A DNA stretch of 64,000 nt from an uncultured Anaerolineae bacterium (GCA_903822545.1 CAIJPN010000146.1:1-64000), one strand, 5' to 3'; shown: positions 35,713 to 44,773, counted from the first letter of the stretch. Translations and numbers: made by a program. The notes: a model not told the origin generated them from the letters alone.

Positions 35713-35855
35713 CTTATTTCCTTGTTTGTCAGTTTTCCAGCGAACTGGTCGGTTTTTATAGTTTCTGCCAGTATACCGCATTGCGCTGATGCGCCTGGGA
35801 ACTTTGTCATACAAAAGATGTGAAGATTATTGCTATTAAGAAAAAACTTAATTGA

Positions 35856-35884
35856 TTGACTTCGATTTTGGGGGGTGCTATCCT
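35856..35884 (+). promoter_or_regulatory. Sigma-70-type promoter for the aldehyde ferredoxin oxidoreductase gene
   Basis: TTGACT (35856-35861), exactly 17 bases, then TATCCT (35879-35884), 67 bases before the ATG, with an AAGGAG ribosome-binding site at about 35939-35944. Confidence 0.65.
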
Positions 35885-35950
35885 ATTTTCAACATCCCAT
35901 CGGTCTCCGATGGACACTTTTAATTTCCCAGATTTCACAAGGAGAACATT

Positions 35951-37777
35951 ATGGCATATGGTGGTTACGCTGACAAAGTCGCCTGGGTCGATCTGACCGC
36001 AGGTAAAGTCGAGTACAAACCCATCGCGGACGAAGATAAGCGCAAATATATTGGCGGTCGCGGTTTGGGTGTGAAATATGTGTTCGATAATGGCCCGCAA
36101 GTTGAGCCGCTTTCGCCCGATAACATCCTGTGCTTCATGACCGGCCCGTTGACTGGTTCGGAAGCAAATATGAGCGGACGCATGGCGGTGGTAACTAAAT
36201 CTCCACTTACTGGCACTGTTACCGATTCGCATCATGGTGGTTGGTCGGCCGCTCGTTTGCGCTGGTCAGGGTTCGATGGCCTGGTTTTCAAGGGCAAGGC
36301 CGAGAAACCGGTTTATGCGTATGTGCATGATGGCGCTGTGGAACTGGTGGATGCCGGTGAAGTCTGGGGCAAGGGTGTCCATGATACCGTGAAGTTCTTT
36401 AAGGAAAAATATGGCGAAAAAGACCTGACGGTGATTTCCATTGGCCAGGCCGGTGAAAATCTTGTCAAGTTTGCATGCTGGATTAATGAAAATGACCGCG
36501 CTTCTGGCCGCGGCGGCACCGGCTGTGTGGGTGGATCGAAAAATCTTAAGGCGGTTGTGGTCAAAGCTGAGAAGAATATCACCAAAGCGGCTGATCGCGA
36601 TGCCTGGAAGGCTGCCCACAAACGCGCCCTGGAATGCATTATGGCCCCTGAGAATATCACCAGCCCGCGCAAGGGCGGTCTCTCGGTCTATGGCACCAAT
36701 GTACTGATGAACATCACCAACAGCATCGGCGCGCTGCCCACCAAGAACAGCCAGGTGACTGCTTATGGCGAAGATGCCGAGAAAATTTCCGGTGAATACG
36801 TTAAAGAAAACCTGCTCGTTGATGATCCGACCTGCCACGCCTGCCCGGTAGCCTGTAAGAAGGAAATCGAAGTTAAGGATGGCCCTTACAAAGGCCTGCG
36901 TATGGAATCGGTGGAATACGAACCGGCCTGGTCGGTTGGCGCGAACTGCGGCAACAACGACGCCCGCCTGGTTGGCAAGATGATCGACCTTTCCAATGAT
37001 TTCGGCCTCGACGCTATCGAAATCGGTCACCCGCTCTCTGTGTGGATGGAAGCCACTGAAAAGGGCTATACCGGAGCAGAAGGCAAGCTGGAATGGGGCG
37101 ATCCGGATGGCATGACCAACGCTGCCGAAATGATCGCTTTCCGCAAGGGCTTTGGCAATGTTATGGCCGATGGCGCAGATGCCACCGCCGCTCATTTTGG
37201 ACACCCCGAACTTGCCATGACCGTCAAAGGCCAGGGCATTCCGGCTTATGACCCGCGCGGCCTCAAAGGCATGGGCATCGGCTATGCCACATCCAATCGT
37301 GGCGCCTGCCACCTGCGCGCCTACACCCCCGCCGCCGAATTGGGCGTCATGCCCTTTGGCTCACTCAAAGTTGATCCAATCGAGTGGAAAGGCAAAGGCG
37401 AACTGGTCATGATCTTCCAGAACTTCCATGCTTTCTCTGACAGCCTGGATATCTGCAAATTCTCAGCCTTTGCCCAGGGCGCCGATGAATATGCGGCCCA
37501 GTACTCTGCCATGGTGGGCGTTCCCTGCACAGCTGCCGATGTTCTCAAGGCTGGCGAGCGGGTCTACAACCTGGAACGCTATTACAACAACCTGATCGGC
37601 TTCAAGGAAGGAAGCGACTCCTTGCCCGAGCGTTTCTTGAAGGAACCCTCCACCATGCAGGGATCCAAAGGCCAGGTTTGTGAACTCGACCAGATGTTGG
37701 CTGAATACTACGAAAAGCGCGGCTGGGATAACGGTGTTGTACCCGAAGCCAAACTCAAAGAACTGGAAATCATCTAG
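35951..37777 (+). CDS. aor: Aldehyde ferredoxin oxidoreductase (tungstopterin enzyme)
   Basis: The protein has 608 residues, the normal AOR length. It oxidises aldehydes to carboxylic acids with ferredoxin, using a bis-pyranopterin tungsten site and one [4Fe-4S] cluster. The cluster ligands are seen at Cys295, Cys298 and Cys302 (CHACPVAC) and Cys502 (LDICKF). The N-terminal domain has YIGGRGLGVKYVF and LTGSEANMSGR, typical pterin-binding segments; WSVGANCGNND is also conserved. A strong upstream promoter and downstream terminator make it monocistronic. Cofactor genes run convergently just beyond it, which supports an intact tungsten-enzyme locus. Molybdenum use cannot be excluded by sequence alone. 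Confidence 0.93.
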   Translation: MAYGGYADKVAWVDLTAGKVEYKPIADEDKRKYIGGRGLGVKYVFDNGPQVEPLSPDNILCFMTGPLTGSEANMSGRMAVVTKSPLTGTVTDSHHGGWSAARLRWSGFDGLVFKGKAEKPVYAYVHDGAVELVDAGEVWGKGVHDTVKFFKEKYGEKDLTVISIGQAGENLVKFACWINENDRASGRGGTGCVGGSKNLKAVVVKAEKNITKAADRDAWKAAHKRALECIMAPENITSPRKGGLSVYGTNVLMNITNSIGALPTKNSQVTAYGEDAEKISGEYVKENLLVDDPTCHACPVACKKEIEVKDGPYKGLRMESVEYEPAWSVGANCGNNDARLVGKMIDLSNDFGLDAIEIGHPLSVWMEATEKGYTGAEGKLEWGDPDGMTNAAEMIAFRKGFGNVMADGADATAAHFGHPELAMTVKGQGIPAYDPRGLKGMGIGYATSNRGACHLRAYTPAAELGVMPFGSLKVDPIEWKGKGELVMIFQNFHAFSDSLDICKFSAFAQGADEYAAQYSAMVGVPCTAADVLKAGERVYNLERYYNNLIGFKEGSDSLPERFLKEPSTMQGSKGQVCELDQMLAEYYEKRGWDNGVVPEAKLKELEII

Positions 37778-37804
37778 TTCACCCGCAAACAAACCCCAGT
37801 AACA

Positions 37805-37835
37805 AAAAGAACGCGCCCGAAAGGCGCGTTCTTTT
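37805..37835. terminator. Bidirectional terminator between AOR and the cofactor genes
   Basis: AAAAGAACGCGCC (37805-37817), loop CGAAA, and GGCGCGTTCTTTT (37823-37835): a 13-bp perfect stem with T-runs on both strands. Confidence 0.92.
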
Positions 37836-37868
37836 ATTAGCTTTGGAAATCCCAACACTTTTCCAGCC

Positions 37869-38129
37869 TTAGCCGCCAGCCCTGAGCGTTTTCATCCTGA
37901 AACGCTCCACAAAATCATCATACACATCTTCGCGGATTTGCATCTCCAAACGTACCTGGCCGACTTCCAGGGAACCCAGCCTGAAGGGTTCCATCCGCTC
38001 CAGCCGAACGCTCCACCCCTCGCCTGCTACCGTATCCTCGGCCTTAATCTCACCGCCGAGTTCCTGCAAATACTCTTTCAACAGGAAATATGGAATTCCG
38101 CGCATCGTGTGGAAAATGGTTTTCATCAT
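37869..38129 (-). CDS. Small protein of the AOR locus (DUF1952-like, tentative)
   Basis: The protein has 86 residues from ATG 38129, which has GGAAG about 8 bases upstream; an ATG at 38165 in the same frame is a weaker alternative. The sequence (MMKTIFHTMRGIPYFLLKEY, then MEPFRLGSLEVGQVRLEMQI, DVYDDFVERFRMKTLRAGG) looks like a compact alpha/beta fold with no cysteines. It is 37 bases downstream of the radical SAM maturase gene and is probably in its operon with the MoaD-like gene. That context suggests a role in tungsten-enzyme maturation. The DUF1952 label is from memory of similar small proteins and is tentative. Confidence 0.6.
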   Translation of the reverse strand: MMKTIFHTMRGIPYFLLKEYLQELGGEIKAEDTVAGEGWSVRLERMEPFRLGSLEVGQVRLEMQIREDVYDDFVERFRMKTLRAGG

Positions 38130-38166
38130 AAAGTGTTCTTCCAAAAAATGCCCATCTTGGGGCATG

Positions 38167-39432
38167 TTACGGACATTGGATAATTCCCTGCGCCCACAAG
38201 CAGCCGCCGCAAACCGGGAAAGTTGTATTGGCGAGGCAATCTTCCTCGTTTGTCTCTGAAAGTTCGCAGCCGCCACAAAAAGCGCAGGGCGCAAAGGCGA
38301 AATTGTGCAGGCGTTCACGGTAAGCCACGTAATCGGGATCCAGCCACAACTCAGACAGACTGCGTTCATTCACACTGCCGATAATGTGCTTGCGCGAAAG
38401 GCGCTGTTTGCCGTGCAGGTAACTGGTGTGCGTGTGCATCAACGGCCAGCATGGGCTGATATCTCCCGTCCAGGCGATGGACATGGTGCCGCTTTCAACA
38501 AAATTGCAGGTGTCATTTGCGCCACCCCAGTTGTTGCCCGCGTAACTGATATTTAACTGGCTGTTGAAGGTCTCGATCAGCGCTGCCGATGTCAGGTGGT
38601 TGAAATCCATCTTGGGCAGGCTCAAGCGCGGCAGGTTGGGAGCCTGCATATAAGCGATGTTGTGAATGGTGCCGGTATACAACCGGTCATCCTGCATATT
38701 ATCGGTGGCGGGCTGCACATTGCTAACTGAGAAATATTTGGCCTTGAGCGATTTCCCCAGCTTGATCACTTGGGGCAGGTCGGCAATGTTGCGCTTCATG
38801 GCAACAAAAGCGATGCCGATCTCAGGCCTGGGGTAATGGCTGGCGCGCCGCATGTTGGCAAAACGCTTCAGGTTGTTGACAATTACCGGCAGTTCGGCAC
38901 CCAGCCGAACATCGGAATAGGTTTCAGGAGAGGCTCCATCAATCGAAACCCACAGCACATCCAGCCCAGAATCGATCAACTCCCGCGCTTTTTTCTCTGT
39001 GAGCGTGGTGCCATTTGTGATAAGCTCCACTTTTTCAACGCCCAAGTCTTTGACACGTTTGACCCACTCGATGGTTTTGGGGTGGAACAGCGGCTCGCCA
39101 ATCCCGCCGAAATAAACATGCGGCAGTGGGGAAAGTTCTTTTAGCCCGGCCAGGATGCGTTCAAAGGTTTGATCGCTCATGCGGCCCAGCGGCTGATCCC
39201 AGGCATTGCGAAAACAGGTGATGCAATCCAGGTTACAGGCTACCGTTGGCTCAATGTAGACTTTGGTCAGGTGTGTAACCGGGCGGTGCATCCGCACGAA
39301 ATTGCTGTCTTCATCCAGCCGGACTTTGGTGCCAGGCTGGATGCCATAGCGCGCTGCCATTTCGGGCGGCAGCACCAGCCGTCCTTGTTCATCGACTTCG
39401 GCCCAGGCTGTGGTACTTTTGGTTGAATACAT
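38167..39432 (-). CDS. Radical SAM maturase of tungsten-cofactor oxidoreductases, with N-terminal AbrB-like domain
   Basis: 421 residues from ATG 39432, which has GGAG 6 bases upstream; the frame can be extended 4 codons only via TTG. Residues 8-50 form a SpoVT/AbrB-type swapped hairpin (AEVDEQGRLVLPPEMAARYG). The radical SAM core begins at Cys66, Cys70, Cys73 (CNLDCITC) with GGIGEPLFHP and a SPASM-like C-terminal cysteine region (CAFCGGCELSE, CGGCLWAQG) for extra Fe-S clusters. A family of such proteins is known to accompany tungsten AORs. It lies between the MoaD-like and small-protein genes, convergent with AOR. Putative job: peptide or cofactor modification of AOR. Confidence 0.85.
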   Translation of the reverse strand: MYSTKSTTAWAEVDEQGRLVLPPEMAARYGIQPGTKVRLDEDSNFVRMHRPVTHLTKVYIEPTVACNLDCITCFRNAWDQPLGRMSDQTFERILAGLKELSPLPHVYFGGIGEPLFHPKTIEWVKRVKDLGVEKVELITNGTTLTEKKARELIDSGLDVLWVSIDGASPETYSDVRLGAELPVIVNNLKRFANMRRASHYPRPEIGIAFVAMKRNIADLPQVIKLGKSLKAKYFSVSNVQPATDNMQDDRLYTGTIHNIAYMQAPNLPRLSLPKMDFNHLTSAALIETFNSQLNISYAGNNWGGANDTCNFVESGTMSIAWTGDISPCWPLMHTHTSYLHGKQRLSRKHIIGSVNERSLSELWLDPDYVAYRERLHNFAFAPCAFCGGCELSETNEEDCLANTTFPVCGGCLWAQGIIQCP

Positions 39433-39549
39433 AATCGGCTCCAATTTTTGACTCTACCGGTAATTGGCACATTTCAGGAGCGATTCTAATCCCCACGCCT
39501 TAGGATGGGATGTGATAAAGGTCTCATTTTTGGATGGAACTTGTCTTGT

Positions 39550-39828
39550 TTAGCCGCCGCCCACAGCCGGGAAGACATCCAGCTTGTCCTCGCGCGAAAC
39601 CGGGGTGTCGAGCGCTTTTTCCATGTAGGGCACGTCACGCCCGTTAACGAAGAAGTGAACGTGGCCGTGCAGTTGCTCGCCGCTCATCAGCTCGGTGCGC
39701 AAGGCCGGGTAAAGCTGGAAACAGGCTTCCAGCACATCGCGCACGCGGCTGCCATCGGGCAGGTGCTCAAGAGTCAATGTTTTTTTACCGGTAATTAGTC
39801 GCAGCGTGGCATAAAAATTGACGTTCAT
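39550..39828 (-). CDS. MoaD/ThiS-like sulfur carrier
   Basis: The protein has 92 residues starting MNVNFYATLRLITGKK and ending in the functional Gly-Gly tail (VFPAVGGG). A GAGGAG ribosome-binding site precedes ATG 39828. MoaD-family proteins carry thiocarboxylate sulfur to the pterin dithiolene. The length and the VHFFVNGRDV segment fit a MoaD paralog devoted to AOR tungstopterin synthesis. It is first in the minus-strand set with the radical SAM maturase. An extension upstream to 40014 is possible in frame but has no conserved content. Confidence 0.9.
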   Translation of the reverse strand: MNVNFYATLRLITGKKTLTLEHLPDGSRVRDVLEACFQLYPALRTELMSGEQLHGHVHFFVNGRDVPYMEKALDTPVSREDKLDVFPAVGGG

Positions 39829-40046
39829 GGGATACGCTCCTCGGGAGATCGGATAGAATGCATAATTTTTATCATTAAATTGATGAAAATTCAATATGGA
39901 GACCAATGCAAAACATCCACCATCTCTAGGCAAGGCGAGATCATCCCGCGCCACAGAAGGCAAATCCACAGATTGGCGCAGGATTTTACATGGATACACA
40001 CTCATCTCCTGCATGACTCAACAACAAAAGCGATCACATGTGCTGG

Positions 40047-40055
40047 TGATATAAT
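40047..40055 (+). promoter_or_regulatory. Extended -10 promoter for the aminopeptidase gene
   Basis: TGATATAAT (TG at 40047-40048, TATAAT at 40050-40055), with no convincing -35. It lies 31 bases before ATG 40087, and AGGAGAAAA precedes the start. Confidence 0.6.
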
Positions 40056-40086
40056 TCTCCAAGCCATCATTTTCAGGAGAAAAACC

Positions 40087-41190
40087 ATGAGCGATGCCCG
40101 TATCGATAAATTTGCCCAAATCCTGGTGGATTACTCTGCCCGCATCCAACCCGGAGATCGGGTTTTGCTGGAATCAACTACCGCCGCCGAACCATTGATC
40201 CGCGCCCTGTACAATCGCATCCTGGAAGTGGGTGGTCACCCGCATGTGCAGATGGAATTCCCAGAACAACAGGAAATCTTCTACGAACAGGCCAGCGAAG
40301 CCCAACTGGATTTTCCACCCACCTTCCAAAAACTGGCTTACGAACAGTTTGAATCGCGCATTCGCATCGGCTCATCGACCAATCCCCGCGCCCTGAGCGG
40401 GGTCGACCCCAAAAAGCTGTCCCGCCGCCAGAAGGCGCTCGCCCCGCTGCTAGAAACGCAGATGCGCCGCGGCGCTACCGGCGACTTGAAATGGGTCACC
40501 ACGCTTTTTCCAACCGAAGGTCAGGCTATCGAAGCTGAAATGAGCCTGCGGGCTTATGAAGATTTCGTCTACCGTGCCTGCCATGCCCACGAAGCTGACC
40601 CGGTGGCTTATTGGAAACAGGTGGAAGCCGACCAGGCTCGATTTATCGAGTTCATGAAAGGCCGCAACCTGGTCACGCTGCATGGCCCGAATGTAGACTT
40701 GAGCCTTTCGGTCAAAGGTCGCACGTTTATGAACTCTTGCGGCACCCATAACATGCCCGATGGTGAGATTTACACTGGCCCGGTGGAAGAATCTGCCAAC
40801 GGATGGGTAAAATTCACTTATCCGGCGCTCTACAACGGGGCGGCGGTGGAAGGCGCAGAGTTGACCTTCTCCCAGGGCAGGGTATCCATTGCCAGAGCGG
40901 ATAAAAATCAGAAATTCCTGCTGGAAATGCTGGAAGTTGATTCTGGTGCGCGTTACCTGGGCGAGTTTGCCATCGGCACCAACTTTGAGATTGACCGCTT
41001 CACTCGCAACATTCTTTTCGACGAGAAGATTGGCGGCTCCTTCCACATGGCGCTGGGTGCCGGCTACCCCGAGACTGGTTCTAAAAACAAGAGCGTCATC
41101 CACTGGGATATGATTTGCGATATGCGCAAAGATGCAGAAATCGCCGCGGATGGTGATGTTTTCTATAAAAACGGTAAATTTGTGTTCTAA
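40087..41190 (+). CDS. M29 family aminopeptidase (thermophilic aminopeptidase type)
   Basis: The protein has 367 residues and starts at ATG 40087 behind AGGAGAAAA. M29 enzymes release N-terminal residues using two metal ions. Ligand motifs are in place: Glu in MPDGEIYTGP, Glu in YLGEFAIGTN, His in GSFHMALG, and the His-x-Asp of IHWDMICDM. Length matches the family (360-410). No signal peptide, so it is cytosolic peptide turnover. The gene is monocistronic, with its own extended -10 promoter and a strong terminator at 41216. Confidence 0.92.
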   Translation: MSDARIDKFAQILVDYSARIQPGDRVLLESTTAAEPLIRALYNRILEVGGHPHVQMEFPEQQEIFYEQASEAQLDFPPTFQKLAYEQFESRIRIGSSTNPRALSGVDPKKLSRRQKALAPLLETQMRRGATGDLKWVTTLFPTEGQAIEAEMSLRAYEDFVYRACHAHEADPVAYWKQVEADQARFIEFMKGRNLVTLHGPNVDLSLSVKGRTFMNSCGTHNMPDGEIYTGPVEESANGWVKFTYPALYNGAAVEGAELTFSQGRVSIARADKNQKFLLEMLEVDSGARYLGEFAIGTNFEIDRFTRNILFDEKIGGSFHMALGAGYPETGSKNKSVIHWDMICDMRKDAEIAADGDVFYKNGKFVF

Positions 41191-41215
41191 CCCCCTTGGC
41201 GTGATTTAAAACCGG

Positions 41216-41260
41216 AAAAGCTGTTCCGCAAAAACGAGAATTTTTTGCGGAACAGCTTTT
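41216..41260. terminator. Bidirectional terminator between the aminopeptidase and rtcB
   Basis: A 19-bp perfect stem (41216-41234 with 41242-41260; core GCTGTTCCGC / GCGGAACAGC) ending in A-run and T-run on each side. Confidence 0.92.
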
Positions 41261-41264
41261 TATT

Positions 41265-42683
41265 TTAGAACTCTCCCGCTTCGTCGGCCATACGAACGAT
41301 GCGCGGGCTGAACTTGCCGACCATTTCGATCAGTTCTTGTTGGGCGGCGATAACCTGTTCGATGGGTTTGTAGGCCTGCGGCGATTCATCCAGCCCGCCG
41401 CCGAGCAGGGTTACGCCGTGCTCTTTGAGATAACCGTCGCGGGTGGATTTACTGATGGAATTGAGCGCGGTTTTGCGGCTCATCAGGCGGCCAGCGCCGT
41501 GTGAGGCCGATTCGAGCGAATCTGCCACGCCCCTGCCGCGCACCACATAGCCAGCATCGCCCATTGAGCCTGGGATGACTCCCAGCACGCCCGCGCCAGC
41601 CGGGGTGGCACCCTTGCGGTGGACGATCACCGTCTGTCCATCGGGCAGGATTTGCTGCCAGGCAAAATTATGATGGTTTTCAACCACGGCTGTTTCTCGC
41701 AGCCCTACCGCCTCGGCCACACGTTGGTGGATGATGGCATGATTGGCGGATGCGAAGCGACCGGCCAGTTCCATCGAAAGCCAATATTCCTGGCCTTCCT
41801 CAGAATCCAGCGATAGCCAGGCCAGGTGCCGGACGCTTTTGTCCAACTCGGGGTGTTTTTCCATCGCCAGTTTGCTGTAGCGGTCGGCGACCTTGAATCC
41901 CACACTGCGCGATCCGCTATGTGAGAGCAGCGCCAGGTATTCGCCCGGTTTCAGGCCCAAAAGCGGTTCGTACAGGCGGAAAGAACCCCACTCGACGAAG
42001 TGGTTGCCGGTTCCGCTGGTGCCAAGCTGGCGGGCGGCATTATCTTGCAATGACTGGAGCAGGCGGGTGGCCTCCCAGGCCGGGTCATCCAGCACGGGGT
42101 GTTCGGCGCGCTGTTTGCCTTTCCACTGCGCGCCCATGCCGAAGGCGGTTTGCTCCAGCAGGGCATTCTCGAACAGGCCTTTTTTCTGGCCCATCAGGTG
42201 TGGAGAAACTTCGTATAGCGACAATCTCATCCGGCAGGCAATATCCACGCCAACAGCGTAGGGGATGACGGCGTTATGGGTTGCCAGCACGCCGCCGATG
42301 GGCAGCCCATATCCAACATGGGCATCGGGCATCAGGGCACCGGCAACACTGACGGGCAGGCGCATGGCGTTGTCCATTTGGGCCAGATATCCATCGTCGA
42401 TGGCCTCGCGGCCCCAGATGGGGTAAGGCAGCGGCGCTTCGCGCAGTTCGGTGCTGGCTTCTTCTTTGGGGTGCAGGCGCAGGCATTCGCGTGCCAGGTC
42501 AGCCAGCAGCGGGTCGGTGAGGAATTGGCCGGGGTTGCTGCGCACTGTGTCCAGCCTCGCCAGCACCATTTCACGCTCCAGGCCTTCTTCCGAAAGCTGG
42601 GTGGCTACATTTTTGGCGATGCCGATGATTTTGCCATCGGGCCAGTTGTTGAGTTTGAGAATTTTCCCGGTGATGATGTCCAT
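41265..42683 (-). CDS. rtcB: RNA-splicing ligase RtcB
   Basis: The protein has 472 residues from ATG 42683 with AAAGGAG upstream. RtcB joins 2',3'-cyclic-phosphate and 5'-OH RNA ends using GTP and manganese. Conserved sites: DAHVGYGLPIGG from Asp120, the metal Cys150 in GVDIAC, GTGNHFVE, VENHHNFAW, and the guanylylated His segment IVHRKGATPAGAG. No archease gene is next to it. The leader (42684-42900) contains a promoter, a short upstream ORF and a terminator hairpin, suggesting attenuation. In bacteria RtcB mostly repairs stress-cleaved RNA. Confidence 0.94.
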   Translation of the reverse strand: MDIITGKILKLNNWPDGKIIGIAKNVATQLSEEGLEREMVLARLDTVRSNPGQFLTDPLLADLARECLRLHPKEEASTELREAPLPYPIWGREAIDDGYLAQMDNAMRLPVSVAGALMPDAHVGYGLPIGGVLATHNAVIPYAVGVDIACRMRLSLYEVSPHLMGQKKGLFENALLEQTAFGMGAQWKGKQRAEHPVLDDPAWEATRLLQSLQDNAARQLGTSGTGNHFVEWGSFRLYEPLLGLKPGEYLALLSHSGSRSVGFKVADRYSKLAMEKHPELDKSVRHLAWLSLDSEEGQEYWLSMELAGRFASANHAIIHQRVAEAVGLRETAVVENHHNFAWQQILPDGQTVIVHRKGATPAGAGVLGVIPGSMGDAGYVVRGRGVADSLESASHGAGRLMSRKTALNSISKSTRDGYLKEHGVTLLGGGLDESPQAYKPIEQVIAAQQELIEMVGKFSPRIVRMADEAGEF

Positions 42684-42727
42684 ATTTTGCTCCTTTCTGC
42701 GGACAAGGACATCCACATAATAAAAAA

Positions 42728-42753
42728 GACAGTCACTTTTCAAGGTGACTGTC
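42728..42753 (-). terminator. Terminator hairpin in the rtcB leader
   Basis: Perfect 9-bp stem GACAGTCAC / GTGACTGTC with an 8-base loop, followed on the minus strand by TTTTTTA. It lies 45 bases before the rtcB ATG, downstream of the uORF, so it either ends the upstream kinase transcript or attenuates rtcB. Confidence 0.8.
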
Positions 42754-42796
42754 CTGTTGGCGAGGGGTAGGGATGCAGATACGGTCAGATTGAAAG

Positions 42797-42862
42797 TTAA
42801 GTTGGTGGAGTGGACGCGTTATGGCGGCCAACATTGGGGTGGGTGGTGGTTTTCTGCATCAT
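42797..42862 (-). CDS. Short upstream ORF in the rtcB leader (possible leader peptide)
   Basis: A 21-codon frame, MMQKTTTHPNVGR..., with five threonines, begins 7 bases after a TATAAT box. The transcript could therefore start at or beside its ATG (leaderless). It ends 44 bases before the terminator hairpin. A frame this short may be chance; its position between promoter and terminator is what makes it worth noting. Confidence 0.35.
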   Translation of the reverse strand: MMQKTTTHPNVGRHNASTPPT

Positions 42863-42869
42863 GGAGTTG

Positions 42870-42899
42870 ATTATAGCAAAGTTTTGATGAATAGGTGAA
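42870..42899 (-). promoter_or_regulatory. Sigma-70-type promoter of the rtcB leader
   Basis: TATAAT (42875-42870, minus strand) and TTCACC (42899-42894) separated by 18 bases. It lies just before the sensor-kinase stop, so rtcB has its own promoter. Confidence 0.6.
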
Positions 42900-42914
42900 A
42901 AATAAGAACCAAAC

Positions 42915-44444
42915 TTACCCAGAGACTGGCAGGGGAGTGAAAGCTTTGGGGAATTCCAGATAAAATGTGGCGCCCTGGCCAGGTGCGCTTTGGGCATAGA
43001 CCTTGCCATTCATGCGATCCATGGCCTTGTGGACAATCGACAGGCCCAGCCCTGTGCCGGGGTATTCCTGGTCATTGTGCAGGCGTTGGAAGAGTTCAAA
43101 AATGCGGTCATGGTATTTCATGTCGAAGCCAATGCCATTATCACGAACCCACACCACCTGTTGATCGGCGTTTTCCTGCCCGCCAATTTCAACTACTCCC
43201 TGGGTTGCGCCGCGTGTAAATTTGATGGCGTTATCCAGCAAATTGCGCAACACCTGGCGCAGGCCCTCCGGGTCGGCCATCACCATCTCAAAGGGAAGAT
43301 TCACCCGGATGAGAATCCCATACATTTCAATCTCCCCGGCTTTCTCGCGCAACAAATCTGCGATGATGCGTGAGATATTGACCTGCCGCCCGCCCTGTGT
43401 GCGCCGTTCTACTCGCGAGTAAATCAACAGATCATCAACCATTTCGCGCATATTCCCGGCTGCCCCTTTAATGTGTTCCAGTTTTTGGCGGCAGTCTGGT
43501 TCCATTTTGTCGGCGTAATCATCCATCAACATCCCGGCATAGCCATTGATGGCGCGCAGCGGGGCTTTCAGATCGTGTGATATCGAATAGGTGAAAGATT
43601 CAAGCTCTTTATTGATGCTTTCCAGCTTTTCGGTGCGCTCACGCACCCGTTCTTCCAGTTCCTGGTTGAGATTGCGGATTTGCTCTTCGGCAATGTGCCG
43701 CTCTGTGATATCCCGTCCGTGGCTGACGATATAGCCGTTCTCTCCATTGTGGACATAGTCATCGAGCATTTCCAAGCGGATAGGTTTGCCCGCGCTACTA
43801 AAGTTTGAAATTTCGTAGCGGGTCATCCCCACAGTTTGCACGTGAGCCCAATGCGCTGCCCAGGTTTCAGGAGTGAATGTTTTATCGCATTCCCATACTT
43901 TATGACCAGGCCATGATTTGCCCTCGTGCCCAAAAATCCGGTTTGCGCTGGCGTTCGAATAGGTGATAGAGCCATCTTCTCGAATAATGCGGACAGATTC
44001 CAGGGCATGATCCACACTATATTGCACCAGGAGCATTTCTTGGGCGGCGTGCTGCTGCTCTTCCAGTTTAGTGATCAGCACCGCGCTTTCTTTTTCGGCC
44101 TCAAAAAGGCGCTCGGAACGCTGTTTTAACCTTCCCACCAGCCAGATCATGAACGGCATGCTGGCCGCTGCGATCCAAAACCGAATGGCTTCTTCACTTG
44201 AAAAGTGGCTTGTATCCTGTGACAGATACAGGCGAATGTCAATAATTCCCAGGATGGCTGTGATGCTTCCAGCAAACCAGCCACCGGTGTAAGTGCCAAA
44301 AACCGTCAATAATGTGTAAATTGCCAGGGGAGGAATGTTCAAACCGTGGTTGCTCAACTCAAGCAGCAGGACGGTGGTAATAATCGTCAGCGAGGGGCCA
44401 ATTGAGAGAGGAATGATTTTATCTTTAGGAATCTGAATCTGCAT
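42915..44444 (-). CDS. Membrane sensor histidine kinase with PAS domain
   Basis: 509 residues from ATG 44444, which has GAGG 5 bases upstream; a GTG two codons earlier is less likely. Three or four N-terminal helices (LSIGPSLTIITTVLLLEL, AIYTLLTVFGTYTGGWFAG, FWIAAASMPFMIWLVG) are followed by a coiled segment, a PAS domain at about 145-255 and a second coil. HisKA then carries SISHDLKAPLRAI with His near 290, and the HATPase has NLLDNAIKFT, DNGIGFD and GTGLGLS. The HisKA type resembles bacteriophytochrome-like kinases. No response regulator is adjacent, so the partner is elsewhere. Confidence 0.88.
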   Translation of the reverse strand: MQIQIPKDKIIPLSIGPSLTIITTVLLLELSNHGLNIPPLAIYTLLTVFGTYTGGWFAGSITAILGIIDIRLYLSQDTSHFSSEEAIRFWIAAASMPFMIWLVGRLKQRSERLFEAEKESAVLITKLEEQQHAAQEMLLVQYSVDHALESVRIIREDGSITYSNASANRIFGHEGKSWPGHKVWECDKTFTPETWAAHWAHVQTVGMTRYEISNFSSAGKPIRLEMLDDYVHNGENGYIVSHGRDITERHIAEEQIRNLNQELEERVRERTEKLESINKELESFTYSISHDLKAPLRAINGYAGMLMDDYADKMEPDCRQKLEHIKGAAGNMREMVDDLLIYSRVERRTQGGRQVNISRIIADLLREKAGEIEMYGILIRVNLPFEMVMADPEGLRQVLRNLLDNAIKFTRGATQGVVEIGGQENADQQVVWVRDNGIGFDMKYHDRIFELFQRLHNDQEYPGTGLGLSIVHKAMDRMNGKVYAQSAPGQGATFYLEFPKAFTPLPVSG

Positions 44445-44773
44445 AATCACCTCAGAGCCTTATTTGACGTGGGGTATCTCGGAAAAGGAATTTTTCTCGC
44501 TGGGGAGGCCACAATATGCCAAACGGGACTTTTCTATGCAAAAACAGATTCCGTTTACCAGATTTGACCAAAAAAAGGGGGGGGGTGACTTGCTGCGCGT
44601 GTAGTTTGCGAGATGCCCCCATTTTACATTTATTTTGCCTTGTGTAATCATTTATTTTACCAACCTGCCCTGCTCAAACCTGAGTGATGCAAAAAAGGTG
44701 CGTTTGTACCAGGGCCGAAGGCGAGTTTGGGATTGTAAACCGGAATTCGCCGAAATCGCTGTAAAATTAATCC
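44445..44773. other. Divergent intergenic region, no feature supported
   Basis: This 329-base stretch separates the minus-strand kinase from the plus-strand SWIM gene. A ten-base G-run follows an A-run near 44572-44586. I see no promoter good enough to call, no terminator and no small gene. Confidence 0.5.

Noticed and set aside
44572-44586. Phase-variable G-tract promoter
   Set aside because: A ten-base G-run exists, but it is not placed between recognisable promoter boxes, so no role can be supported.
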